Below, piece by piece: positions 55,301-62,637 of a DNA stretch of 64,000 bases. A program made the translations under genes and the position numbers. Source of the DNA: Rhodocyclaceae bacterium (GTDB taxonomy: Bacteria; Pseudomonadota; Gammaproteobacteria; Burkholderiales; Rhodocyclaceae); contig JADJEF010000005.1 in the NCBI GenBank assembly GCA_016702335.1, forward strand, positions 11,070 to 75,069, written 5' to 3'. Numbering within the stretch: the stretch's first letter is position 1; each line of letters begins with the position of its first letter. The notes under the pieces were generated by a model that did no database searches, was not told the origin of the DNA, and saw only the letters and a list, made by a program, of their open reading frames with translations.

Positions 55301-58300
55301 TCATCGATCGGACCGAGCCCGTTATCTGCGAACCATCTCCAGAGCGCGTCGACAGACTTGATGATGCCATTGAGGGACATCTTGATGAGTTCCCCGATGA
55401 CGCCCCCCAGGACATCAAGAACGAGCAGCGTGAGGGCTACGCCGATCTTGACCAAGGTTGGGTAAATCTTCTTGTACGCCTTCCATAGCCCCGATCCAAT
55501 GCGTTCGAAGGTCGGCCCCCACTCCGGCATCTTCTCTGCAAACTTATCGCGCAGCCGCTGCCAGGCGACACCGAGCCCCTGCCAGACGATTTGCACGGCG
55601 ACCTTCAACTTGGCCCCGGCTTCCGCCATTTCCTTGTTGACGGCTTCTCCGGACTTCTTCGTACCAGTCCCAAGGAGGTTGGCGATAGCCCCCACCATCT
55701 CATCGACGGCGAGAACAATGAGATCAACTACCTTCGTCAGTGCGCCCGGAACATGCGCCGCAATTCGGAGGAACATGTCAGCAACGGAATTCAGAATCGA
55801 TGGCCCTGCCGTCGCGATCAGGTTGGTCAACTCAGTCCAAATCTGATTCATCAGCTTGATCGCACCGTCCATCGCGGTGCTGAACATGCCGACCCAGCCA
55901 GTAATGAGGCCGCCGATCGATCCACCAACCGCGCTGCCGGCCCCGGCGAGCGTGTCGGACAACCACTTACCAATCTCGGCGCCGAGCCCGGTAATTCTCC
56001 CCTCCAGCCACAGGTAAGCAGCCTGAAGCCCTTCGCCAAAGTACTGCATTAGCCATGCGCCGAAGTTCATCACTTCCGGCAAAACGGTTGTCAGAACGTT
56101 CCCGATTCTGCCGATCAGCGCCGACATGAAGCTCCCAATGCCTTCGCCCATTGCATCGCCGCTCACCCCAAGCGATTCGCCGATGCTGGTGACGAGCTTG
56201 GGAATCCATTCCTGGAGATGGGCCAACGATTCGCGAAGGAGGTTGAGCTGTGTGTCAAAGTCGGCCGCGAAGAAGGAGGAGAGGAAGCTGGTGAACGCCT
56301 GCTTACCAGCTCCGAGAACCTCGACTAGCGGGCCGATGGAATTCTCGCGCAGGTTGTTCAGCCCCGTGGCGAGCGCATCGGCGATCCCGGAGAGGCCCAA
56401 ATTCTGGCGGCGCAATTCGCCAACCTCGATACTTGTTGTTCGAAGGTCGGCATTGAGGGGGTCAAGCCGTTCGTCAAGGGCCTGGAGGCGCGAGGCCATC
56501 AGCGCCGTGGCCTTCTCGTCGTCGCCGAAGGCAAAGACCTTGCGAAGTGGCCCGAGATCGGACATTGCCGTACGGAGAGACGCCACGCGCTGCTTTAGGG
56601 CGGCAGTAGCCTCCGGGCCAAGCCCCATGATCTTGCCGATATCAACGGTCTCGCCCTTACCGCCGGCCGCGACCTTGAAGAAGTCCCCGAGCGCGGCGCC
56701 AAGGTCCTTGGCCTTGTCTCCGCCGAGGGACGCCTTGACATTCTCAATCATTTGCGTAACGAGCGGACCGGCGGTTGTGTCGCCCTTCAGCTTGAAACTG
56801 GTTTCAATCAGATCGTGGAACTTCTTGGCCGGGTTGTCCCAGTCCGCCCTGTCCAGGGCGTCCTTAACCATCTCTGGGAACTTCACGAGGGGCTTGAGGA
56901 GGTCCTGTAGGCCAAGGAAGTTGTGCCGATAGGCGCTAGTGAGCCCGATCAGGGCCACGCCGAAGCGACTCGCCCACTTAGACAGGGACTGGAATCTCTC
57001 CTGCGAGATGCCAAGCACGTTCAAAAGCTGCGATCCTGGACCGGAGGACAGGATGTTCGTCACGAGCCCAAGCGCCGACATGGCAACGATCAGATCGCGA
57101 ATTGGCTTCGGGATAGACCGAACCAACCCCCAGAAGGCCGTCATGGGCTTGATCAGGCGATCGAGCCCGTCCACTCCGTAGGAGATTGTCCCGAGAAAGT
57201 CCTTCATAATTGGCATGAAGGTCTCGGCTAGCCGGAACGAGAGATCCTTAAGCGACACGCCAATGCGCTGCGCCTGGGTGCCGACGCCGCCGGTCGAAAT
57301 GCCGTACTGATCGACCAGGTCCCGACCCTTTGCTAGAACCTCGTTGAGGAGGGCGACCTTGCGCTCGGTGAGAGTCAGGGCCGTCGTTGCCTTGCCCACC
57401 TTCTTCGCGGCGCGCTCGTACACATCGCCTAGCTTAAGCGACATGCCGAGGTTGTCCAGGATCATCGGGGATGCGCGACCGATACCCATGATGATCGAGT
57501 TGAACATGTATTCAACGTTCTGGCCCGTCGATCGCGCGGCGGCCATCGACGTCTTGATCATATCGGCAAAGACCTGATCGATCGAGCCGACGCTCTTGAG
57601 AGCGTCCGTGCCAATCAGGGCCGTGGCCGTGTTGATCTTCTCCATCGCCTCGGCCTGAGAAACCAGCCCGAGCGACTCGCGCGAGAGTGTCTTGATCAGC
57701 CCCTCGCCCTCAAGCCCAAGACGCTTCGCCGAGAGCGTAAAGGCGTTAAAGACGGAGTCCGTGCTCTTCGCCTCCCAGGCAAGCGCGGCAAATCCGCCGG
57801 TCAGGGTCTTGAACCCCTTCCACGCAGCCCCGGCGGCGTCCTGGAGCTTGTTGATGGAGAACCGGACCGCCATGAACCCCTCTACGATGGCGGTCGGGTC
57901 GAACCAGGAGAGCTTCTCCAGGAAGGCGTCAAACCCCTCGAAGGCGTTCCTGATGCCCTCGATGGTGCTTACCACCGCCTCCTTGATAGACCCAAAGTCG
58001 GTGATCAACTTCCAGGCGAACTTCGCCACTTCGACGTGGGCCTTGATCCAGAGGCCAATCAGTCCCTTGATCCCATGCCCAAGCGCCTCAATGGTGTGGA
58101 TTACAACGACGGCGGCAACGCCCCACGGGCCGGTCAGTGCGAGCGCGGTTTCCGCGACGGTGCGCGCCATCGTCATAAAGGCATCGGCGATCGACGCGAC
58201 CTTCCCGCGCCCACTCTCGATATCCACGGTGGCGGACTTGACGGCCGTGCCGAGCGACATGACCGCCGCACCGCCGAGCAGGAAGTGGGAGGCCGCAAGG

Positions 58301-59034
58301 CCGGTGGCCTTCCCGACGCCGGCAAGTGCCGACGACAGGCCCCCGTAAACCTTCGAGCCGGCCAGCACGGCTCCGGTCGTCTTGACGGTCGCCTGCCCGA
58401 TATGGTCGAGGGCTTCGCCGGTTGCGAACGACTTGTCAGCGGCATTGGCGGCCTCCTCGTTCCAAACACGATAGGCCGTTACGGAGGACGAGATTGCGCG
58501 AGTGGCCTCGATGGCTGCGTTCCCGGATGCGAGGAAGGCTCGTTCCGTCGAGAAGATGCGGTTGTTCGCCTGGTCGGCGCCGTCCTTGACGATCTTCAGC
58601 GTATCCGCGATCGAGGCCAGCGAATTTCGGAAGGCGTCGGCCGCCTTATAGGCCGTGTCGAGCTTCCCGCCGATTTGCTGGGCGGAGGTGGCCATCTTGT
58701 CGAGCTGGCCCCTGAATCCACCGGCGGCAGTGCTGGCAAGGTCGATCTGGCGAGCCAGCCGGAGCTGTCCCTCGGCGTGCATCTTGGCGGCCTGGTGATT
58801 CGAAAGCATAGACGCGGTGAGGCGCGAGGACTGAAGAACGCCTCTTGCCAGGGCGCTGCGAGTCTTCTCCAGCGCGGCCGAGAAGTCGAGCTTGGAGGCA
58901 TGGACCTGGAGTTCCGAGAACTGCGTGCTGACTCCGGCGATACCGGAGGAAACACCAGTATCGCGGAGCCTGAGAAGGACCTCAAGCTCCGCCCTACTGG
59001 TGTTTCCTCCGCCGAACCCCATTCCGCTATCCAC
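49300..59034 (-). CDS. Tape measure protein
   Basis: 3,244 residues, by far the largest gene. Helical Ala-rich body with the classical central region (GQNVEYMFNSIIMGIGRASP, LTLTERKVALLNEVLAKGRD), several hydrophobic segments (GPWGVAAVVVIHTIEALGHG) and WxxxL-like heptads. The C-terminal ~300 residues hold a hierarchical Gly/Pro repeat. It sets tail length and is ejected into the host. At the usual ratio it implies a tail near 0.5 um. Confidence 0.95.
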   Translation of the reverse strand: MDSGMGFGGGNTSRAELEVLLRLRDTGVSSGIAGVSTQFSELQVHASKLDFSAALEKTRSALARGVLQSSRLTASMLSNHQAAKMHAEGQLRLARQIDLASTAAGGFRGQLDKMATSAQQIGGKLDTAYKAADAFRNSLASIADTLKIVKDGADQANNRIFSTERAFLASGNAAIEATRAISSSVTAYRVWNEEAANAADKSFATGEALDHIGQATVKTTGAVLAGSKVYGGLSSALAGVGKATGLAASHFLLGGAAVMSLGTAVKSATVDIESGRGKVASIADAFMTMARTVAETALALTGPWGVAAVVVIHTIEALGHGIKGLIGLWIKAHVEVAKFAWKLITDFGSIKEAVVSTIEGIRNAFEGFDAFLEKLSWFDPTAIVEGFMAVRFSINKLQDAAGAAWKGFKTLTGGFAALAWEAKSTDSVFNAFTLSAKRLGLEGEGLIKTLSRESLGLVSQAEAMEKINTATALIGTDALKSVGSIDQVFADMIKTSMAAARSTGQNVEYMFNSIIMGIGRASPMILDNLGMSLKLGDVYERAAKKVGKATTALTLTERKVALLNEVLAKGRDLVDQYGISTGGVGTQAQRIGVSLKDLSFRLAETFMPIMKDFLGTISYGVDGLDRLIKPMTAFWGLVRSIPKPIRDLIVAMSALGLVTNILSSGPGSQLLNVLGISQERFQSLSKWASRFGVALIGLTSAYRHNFLGLQDLLKPLVKFPEMVKDALDRADWDNPAKKFHDLIETSFKLKGDTTAGPLVTQMIENVKASLGGDKAKDLGAALGDFFKVAAGGKGETVDIGKIMGLGPEATAALKQRVASLRTAMSDLGPLRKVFAFGDDEKATALMASRLQALDERLDPLNADLRTTSIEVGELRRQNLGLSGIADALATGLNNLRENSIGPLVEVLGAGKQAFTSFLSSFFAADFDTQLNLLRESLAHLQEWIPKLVTSIGESLGVSGDAMGEGIGSFMSALIGRIGNVLTTVLPEVMNFGAWLMQYFGEGLQAAYLWLEGRITGLGAEIGKWLSDTLAGAGSAVGGSIGGLITGWVGMFSTAMDGAIKLMNQIWTELTNLIATAGPSILNSVADMFLRIAAHVPGALTKVVDLIVLAVDEMVGAIANLLGTGTKKSGEAVNKEMAEAGAKLKVAVQIVWQGLGVAWQRLRDKFAEKMPEWGPTFERIGSGLWKAYKKIYPTLVKIGVALTLLVLDVLGGVIGELIKMSLNGIIKSVDALWRWFADNGLGPIDEWLSGIANKFSLSDNPVLAAVGNFMKTLGNILMHPFASAKKLFSVVWKKSKDGMGGSLDYVPSGGGEVFGPPSPGGSGWKMPGVRTPGGKVGNGESLADIGRDVLGNITDAIKQNFAGLDVGAGGALAGGGTEEEGAATGKGGGGGADKKDGAGGDGSEAKRDPLKEAMEAISSVSGAIKTGIDAAKSVWTEFMGAPPDSQLDKLFLWLDDLMERALKLADNAMSVEEADGVQRAMDALNGTFGAMTSAIDMSSALFRMRTPPVSAVTKVFEFMGQIVKAAMTSIEEMDLDDLQDAVKQTTFMQEMGTIVQTWAASLTAIADASNAVAGSHMDVSLAPVFDAAEYIFHRAAFLVNTMAANESETRPFALVDQQMKAVAESIGAWTGTLSGVADLITKSNLTRLGGSFNGLMAAAMEVMNIGTAIATAWQTGHGDYWMLAAEDAQIIGDGMASWIGMLSGIADLVSAAYGVHSEASFERVGDWLLAAVGSIQAAVGGMLATHGSSILRVAADLKALGEAMGPWGTFLGSVADLAEKTVAIQRYRTTGTGALRDLLGGVVLLINDIAGEQTQRLGASGHFDLLAQDIKTIGESMAAWAPAFALIDSSLSTMMNLRLFRAQGGVVGFDFARGILTSLGTMVWGLYQDLARSGLTDKALKEIWDVTSAMAGAFNAWLDPLAKIGDALMSLRHALGAGNPEHSIGLAVSYMRLIGERTWISFRDALGNTDSKFYLDISTSVAGTLGAWVDLLTKFDALSLALRRVRTDGLSDSGKLETIWSTLTWLAGKSWTSFVSGAMAGGVDMQTVSQAVAATLGAWVDLASKMGDLSRSLLRVREVPETVFVTIDGVFARLWATMDSFYGKVKDDPDPANGPTVMAVIAGSLSTMVDSAARVADLSRSLIGYVKPLPTEWANIKDAMTTVWDQFSGLAKTAIADPIHWEEEVAPRIKAWQETVQALAGAVGSVAGIQLQTYVKPLETEFMGVKESMAALWGMFKEIATNSMPKDVDDADEMSKRIGAWSAIVQALVGAISATAGLNVIEHIGIAPSTMTKIKTTILSLFSTFEDIASFWAAGHRRPDLQSASIQQWSQTVSSILGAVSGTFALLKDTTGVMPSQMSSTMINRLRNTMVAFLVNFEELWTGEEWSRFAFQDGERGIADRDRHHGSIRTFADAVGGAMGAVKSTIDTLVAFTDNAGKLGQVSVTAQSAISGAITILFSMFEGMAHQWRAGTIVGDLNLAAVKTFADSVNSIFAPIKGVIDTLSSIDELMWETLDAGNDADTSARLGRRVAGGRGSVTASGKFRFPRVIQVTKDNISYLTGFVNVMFSELKGAMETLRAAFAKSNPGADWAVYLAELKAFLETVGSGMGVFKSINELITGLMDNPLSVMSFGGRAGNQRGVSKWWTQVRTNRAEHQADLLKEAIKRNIRVIVDAVKEAFSGENEMPDMEQINLMERLAAVLSGLITAVGSIALTPDLDKAKVDALVSVMRQLSEITMPAWLQAGGLSGESVAAFRALLDALASAESASIDAVVNAVSRLTREATAAALGGLFVTIDKGGTITIGGGGSRPIIEPPGIEPPGGTNPLSIPGGDENGIIDLINAFAGLLSIPGAGSNSLPGGEEGRVGPIPNSLPGGEEGRVGPIPNGLPDVINAFAGLLSIPGGDENGIIDLINAFAGLLSIPGAGSNSLPGGEEGRVGPIPNSLPGGEEGRVGPIPNSLPGGEEGRVGPIPNGLPDVINAFAGLLSIPGGDENGIIDLINAFAGLLSIPGAGSNSLPGGEEGRVGPIPNSLPGGEEGRVGPIPNSLPGGEEGRVGPIPNGLPDVISAFAGLLSIPGGDENGLPGVINAFAGLLSIPGGDENGIIDIINAFAGLLSIPGVGNNILPIGDSNGIGPIITDSMLSAFTSFNMPSLEGLADTLVPAIEGIRPNVTVDVQVDVQPPKVDLHADFVLPTGAVEMIAEMIGPKTPSPTAGSGGSVTQRSRVGYDAGPRGQRARRSRGWRSRP
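49690..50560 (-). repeat. Hierarchical repeat within the tape measure gene
   Basis: Eight copies of a 45-bp unit (NSLPGGEEGRVGPIP) and eight of a unit containing NAFAGLLSIPG alternate in three larger blocks. The spacing of the 'ctgttgctgcc' block start is 261 and 216 bp (49994, 50255, 50471), differing by exactly one 45-bp unit. Confidence 0.9.
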
Positions 59035-59814
59035 GCTTACGCCTCTTCCTGATGGCGGCCACCCTCTCCTTATCGGCTCTCAGCCGAAGGATTTTCGCGT
59101 TCTGCACGTCATAGACGCGCTTCCGCCAAGCGGCCGGAATGTCCTCCTCCTTTACATTCGGGTCCCTCGAAGCCTTCCAGGCATCCCGGTAGGCCCTCAG
59201 GAACTGAATGTCAAGCAGTGTCATCAGGTCGATGTGGACACCGGCTTCTTCAATGGCGCGAGCACCAACATCACCAAACTCTTCCAGGATGATCCCGACT
59301 AGCCAGTTCGCTGGCGGGGCGCCATTCCCCGTCTCCAGGTACTCGTCTAGGCGGGCGAGCCTTCCCCCGTGTCAACATCCTGGGCCGCGCCGAGGCCGGC
59401 ATTGACCAGCCAGACCAGTTCCTCGATCGAAAGTGCCTGAAGCACCTCGACGGTGGGCTTCGCCGGGTACGGCGCATCGGTGTCGTCCGTCCAGTTCCAC
59501 CGGATGATGAGCGTGGACAGCTCCCGCGTGACCTCCGTGAAGGCCGCCCCGAACTTCCCGACCTCCTCCGGGGACAGCGCGTCCATCGACACGCCCATGA
59601 ATCCCTGGAGCTGCATCGCCACGAGGAGCGTGCGGATACTCATTGTTGGGGTGAACCACACCGTCTCCCCGACGTGCGGGTAGAACGTTTGCCCGCCGGA
59701 GGTCTTCGTACAATCACTGCACTCAACCTCTCGCAGGACCGGCTTCGATCGCACCCTCGGCGCCACGGCGGCGACGGTCGGGAACTCCGCGATATTGCCC
59801 TGTTCATCAGACAT
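59027..59814 (-). CDS. Tail assembly chaperone GT fusion (by -1 frameshift)
   Basis: Translation of the 59347-59814 gene would slip -1 at GGGGGAA (59362-59368) shortly before its TAG, entering an open frame that runs to 59027. The added ~112 residues begin ARLDEYLETGNGAPPANWLV and end in basic ADKERVAAIRKRRKRG. The arrangement upstream of a tape measure gene is that of lambda G/GT. The T part overlaps the tape measure start by eight bases. Confidence 0.7.
59347..59814 (-). CDS. Tail assembly chaperone (G-like)
   Basis: 155 residues. Acidic N-terminus, CSDCTKTSGGQTFY, then helical C-terminal half (SIEELVWLVNAGLGAAQDVD). Expected to coat the tape measure during tail assembly. Position between tail tube and tape measure supports the role. 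Confidence 0.7.
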   Translation of the reverse strand: MSDEQGNIAEFPTVAAVAPRVRSKPVLREVECSDCTKTSGGQTFYPHVGETVWFTPTMSIRTLLVAMQLQGFMGVSMDALSPEEVGKFGAAFTEVTRELSTLIIRWNWTDDTDAPYPAKPTVEVLQALSIEELVWLVNAGLGAAQDVDTGEGSPA

Positions 59815-59840
59815 AGTACTTCCTCCTGTATCCCCCCTGT

Positions 59841-59898
59841 GAAAAGAGAACCCGCAAGCGGGGTCGCGTGGCGCAGGAGGGCAACACCACGCGACCCC
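59841..59898 (-). terminator. Double hairpin terminator after tail tube gene
   Basis: Minus strand: a 12-bp stem (59860-59871 with 59887-59898), then CCCGCTTGCGGG followed by TTCTCTTTTC. Lies between the tube gene and the chaperone gene, limiting read-through into tape measure genes. Confidence 0.75.
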
Positions 59899-59910
59899 GA
59901 CTTACGGCTA

Positions 59911-60348
59911 CTAGGTAACCTCGCCCTCGGTGACCAGGCTGGCGAGACGAAGGGTGAACTCCGTCTTGAGCAGGGCGCCGCGCTCGGCGGTGTTATTGCC
60001 GGCAGCCACGATCACATTGGCCTGCTTGTAGGCGCCACCCACGCCGCCGATCTCGACGCGCAGGGAGCGCGTGTCGCCAATGGCCGCGTTGAGCAAGGAG
60101 TAGGCGGTCCCGCTCGCAAGGTCGGTGAAGACCTGAAGAGAGATGTCACCCATCTGCTTGATGCGAGTTGTCTCGTGGAAAACCCAGGCGCTGGTGTACC
60201 CGTGCCCCTCTTCGGTGATGGCTTCGATCGGGAATCCGTTCCACGAAAGACACTGGGTCGAGATGTCCACCCACGCGGCGCCGCCAGCGCCAATGACATC
60301 AACGTCGGTAATCTTGATGACAACGTCTACGGACGAAAGTCGAGACAT
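59911..60348 (-). CDS. Major tail tube protein
   Basis: 145 residues, ATG behind AGGAGTTTCAGC. Strand-rich with SVDVVIKITDVDVIG, EAITEEGHGYTSAWVFHETT and a C-terminal Ala/Val-rich part. It has its own terminators on both sides, as expected for the most abundant tail protein. Confidence 0.7.
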   Translation of the reverse strand: MSRLSSVDVVIKITDVDVIGAGGAAWVDISTQCLSWNGFPIEAITEEGHGYTSAWVFHETTRIKQMGDISLQVFTDLASGTAYSLLNAAIGDTRSLRVEIGGVGGAYKQANVIVAAGNNTAERGALLKTEFTLRLASLVTEGEVT

Positions 60349-60360
60349 GCTGAAACTCCT

Positions 60361-60397
60361 AAAATGAAAGCCCGCCAACCCTAATGATTGGCGGGCT
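60361..60397 (-). terminator. Intrinsic terminator between tail tube paralogues
   Basis: Minus strand AGCCCGCCAA...TTGGCGGGCT (10-bp stem) followed by TTCATTTTAGG. A second small hairpin (ggccctggtgagggcc) precedes it. Confidence 0.75.
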
Positions 60398-60458
60398 CAT
60401 CGGCCCTGGTGAGGGCCTCATGGTAGGGAGGAGAGAGAATCTACACGAAACCCCCCGC

Positions 60459-61241
60459 CTACACGACCGGACGAACGTACAGGCCAACGGTCACGGTGGC
60501 CGCCGCCGCCGCGCCCGGCGTGCCGGTCCACTCGAAGGTGACCTTGTATCGTGGCCCCACCGTCAGGCCCAGCACGTCGATTGCCTGACCGCACAGAAGG
60601 TCCGGGTCTTCCGGGTCGTCCGTGGTGATCTCCGCGAACTCGATCATCTCAACGAAGACCTCCGGGGAATCCGGGGACTCCATCACGCGAACGATGAGGC
60701 CGTCCGCGCCATCGAGATTGATCGACGTGACCGAAAGGACGGCGACCCCGCCATTGACGTACGGAGTGGCCCCCGTGTCCACCACGGTGCCAGCGGTGCC
60801 GTTCTCGTCGATCGAGGAGAAGTAAATCAGCTTCCCGTCGTAGACCTGGCCACCGGAAGCGTACGAGGCGTTGGCCTTAACCAGCGCGCCGCGCTCGGCC
60901 GTAACGTTGAACGACGACTGAAGCGCGCCGACAAAGAGCCTGACGATACTCCCTAGGGCCGGCGGGTTGCCGGCAACGCTGAAGAGGCCGGAAATCGGTG
61001 CCGATCCGAGCCTCGCGCCCAGAGCCTGGTTAGCCCCCGCCTCCTCCGTGGTAAAGAAGCCGCTCTGCTCCATCGTGCTCTTTGTAACTCGAACCGTGTC
61101 GTGATAGACCCAACTGTCGCCGAGGACGTGGGCCTCTTCCGTCATCGCTTCGAAGTTGTAGGTGAACATAGTCGAGAAGCCCCGGATGTCGTATCCGCCC
61201 ATATGGAAGATGCCGACATCAACACTGGTTGCCTTAGACAC
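60459..61241 (-). CDS. Second tail tube-like protein
   Basis: 260 residues from GTG behind GGAGGTGGAGA. Shares with the downstream gene the pattern (A)MTEEAHV...SWVYHDTVRV and a following Q-S-G-F strand, so the two are paralogues. Larger by an inserted and C-terminal beta region ending VGLYVRPVV. Probably an alternative tube, terminator or decoration protein. Confidence 0.65.
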   Translation of the reverse strand: MSKATSVDVGIFHMGGYDIRGFSTMFTYNFEAMTEEAHVLGDSWVYHDTVRVTKSTMEQSGFFTTEEAGANQALGARLGSAPISGLFSVAGNPPALGSIVRLFVGALQSSFNVTAERGALVKANASYASGGQVYDGKLIYFSSIDENGTAGTVVDTGATPYVNGGVAVLSVTSINLDGADGLIVRVMESPDSPEVFVEMIEFAEITTDDPEDPDLLCGQAIDVLGLTVGPRYKVTFEWTGTPGAAAAATVTVGLYVRPVV

Positions 61242-61503
61242 TCTCCACCTCCTCAGTGGACCACGCCGTCGGTGGCGCCCACTCCGGTTCCGCAAGCATT
61301 TCCTGAATCTCAGTCGGTGCGACCCCGCCAACGGGCGGGACGCCCTCGACGCGAATCGCCCCTCGCGAGATGAGGTGCAGGAGAAGGTCCCCCAACTCGT
61401 CCGTGGTGACGTAAGTACCGGACTTCACGGTCTGCCCGTGCAGCTCAAAGCCGCGCAGGACCTCGCACCGACCGCTACCCCTGTCTGCCTTGTAACGCGC
61501 CAT
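61234..61503 (-). CDS. Small tail-region protein
   Basis: 89 residues. VLRGFELHGQTVKSGTYVTT then LGDLLLHLISRGAIR and an acidic C-terminus (WSTEEVESV). Such small proteins often precede tail tube genes. Unassigned. Confidence 0.55.
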   Translation of the reverse strand: MARYKADRGSGRCEVLRGFELHGQTVKSGTYVTTDELGDLLLHLISRGAIRVEGVPPVGGVAPTEIQEMLAEPEWAPPTAWSTEEVESV

Positions 61504-61512
61504 CAATTACTC

Positions 61513-62325
61513 CTATGTTTCCAGAAAGTGAACCGAGTCCGAATCCGGCACGGTCCCGATAGTCCAGGGAAGTTCGCCCTCGCTGCCGGGGGCGATGAGA
61601 AGGGTGTAGACACCCGCGCCGCTTCGCGAGATGTCCCTACGAATGAAGTGGTACCAGAACCCGTCGTCGTCCGTAGTGACGGTGACGGGCACGCCGTAGA
61701 TCACGTCGCCGGAGTCCGGACCGAAGTTATCGTTCTCGTTCAGGTCGAGGCGAACCTGCACCCCGGACACCGGGTTGCCGTTGGCATCCTCCAGGAGCCC
61801 GTAGACGCAGCACAAATGCGAAGCGTGCGGCACTGGCGGGTTCACCGCCGTGAGTTCCACCGCCACGCCCTGGTCGGTCCCCTGGACGCGAATGGCGCGA
61901 TACCTGATGACATAACGTCCGGCCGGGAAGGTGTAGGCGGAGTGCGTGTACGACTCGTGCGCCTTCTCGACCGCCACGCCGCCCAGATGGGCGACGGGGA
62001 GCGACCCGCCGATCCCGCGCGTGCAGCCGGTGTACGTGGCTGTCGCCTTCGCGCCGAGGAGGACCATCTCGTTCCTGCCGATCGAGACGTAATCACCCTC
62101 GGCGAAGTTCGTACCGCTCGCTAGGACGATTGTGGTCGCGTCGGCAGCGATGTCCCCGGAGAGCGTAGTGGCGTAGGGGGAGTAGCTTCCGTCGCCGCGA
62201 TTCGCGGAGTTCTGCGTAACGAGTACGTCCCACTCGTCGGCGGCGGCGTTGTTGTACTCGATGCGGTAGTCGGTGTCCACGTCGGCGTCGGAAGCGGCGA
62301 CCCACCGGAGGTTTACGGTACTCAA
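61513..62325 (-). CDS. Virion protein with fibronectin-like N-terminus
   Basis: 270 residues from TTG behind GGAGGTAACCC. VNLRWVAASDADVDTDYRIE is a typical FN3 first strand; further strand-rich modules follow, including VYGLLEDANGNPVSGVQVRL (carboxypeptidase-regulatory-like) near residue 175. Probably a tail or capsid appendage. Confidence 0.65.
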   Translation of the reverse strand: MSTVNLRWVAASDADVDTDYRIEYNNAAADEWDVLVTQNSANRGDGSYSPYATTLSGDIAADATTIVLASGTNFAEGDYVSIGRNEMVLLGAKATATYTGCTRGIGGSLPVAHLGGVAVEKAHESYTHSAYTFPAGRYVIRYRAIRVQGTDQGVAVELTAVNPPVPHASHLCCVYGLLEDANGNPVSGVQVRLDLNENDNFGPDSGDVIYGVPVTVTTDDDGFWYHFIRRDISRSGAGVYTLLIAPGSEGELPWTIGTVPDSDSVHFLET

Positions 62326-62328
62326 GGG

Positions 62329-62637
62329 TTACCTCCGGCGGTCGATGATCAGGCGAGCCAGGTCGGCGGTTTCCGCCTCCGGCACCGTGATGCGATATGT
62401 CGAATTGGCGAAGGAAACCATGTACTCTCCTACGGCGCTCGATGGTGGGAGGAGGAACGAGACCTCGCCCTGCTTGCCCACCTCGGCCCGGATCGACAAG
62501 CGAGAGTAAACCGCGCCGGCCCAGACGCCGCCGCGCTCCGAGCGGATCGACACGAACGTCCCCGTCATCGGGGAGCCGTCCACGGCCAGAATCTTCCCCG
62601 TGACGCGGCATCCACCGCTAGACCCCTGCTTAGGCAA
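62329..62637 (-). CDS. Small carboxypeptidase-regulatory-like domain protein
   Basis: 102 residues from TTG behind GGAGGTGGGGA. CRVTGKILAVDGSPMTGTFV and GEYMVSFANSTYRITVPEAE give the beta-sandwich pattern 'V.G.I...G.P..G..V'. Same theme as part of the downstream gene, suggesting shared ancestry. Confidence 0.6.
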   Translation of the reverse strand: MPKQGSSGGCRVTGKILAVDGSPMTGTFVSIRSERGGVWAGAVYSRLSIRAEVGKQGEVSFLLPPSSAVGEYMVSFANSTYRITVPEAETADLARLIIDRRR

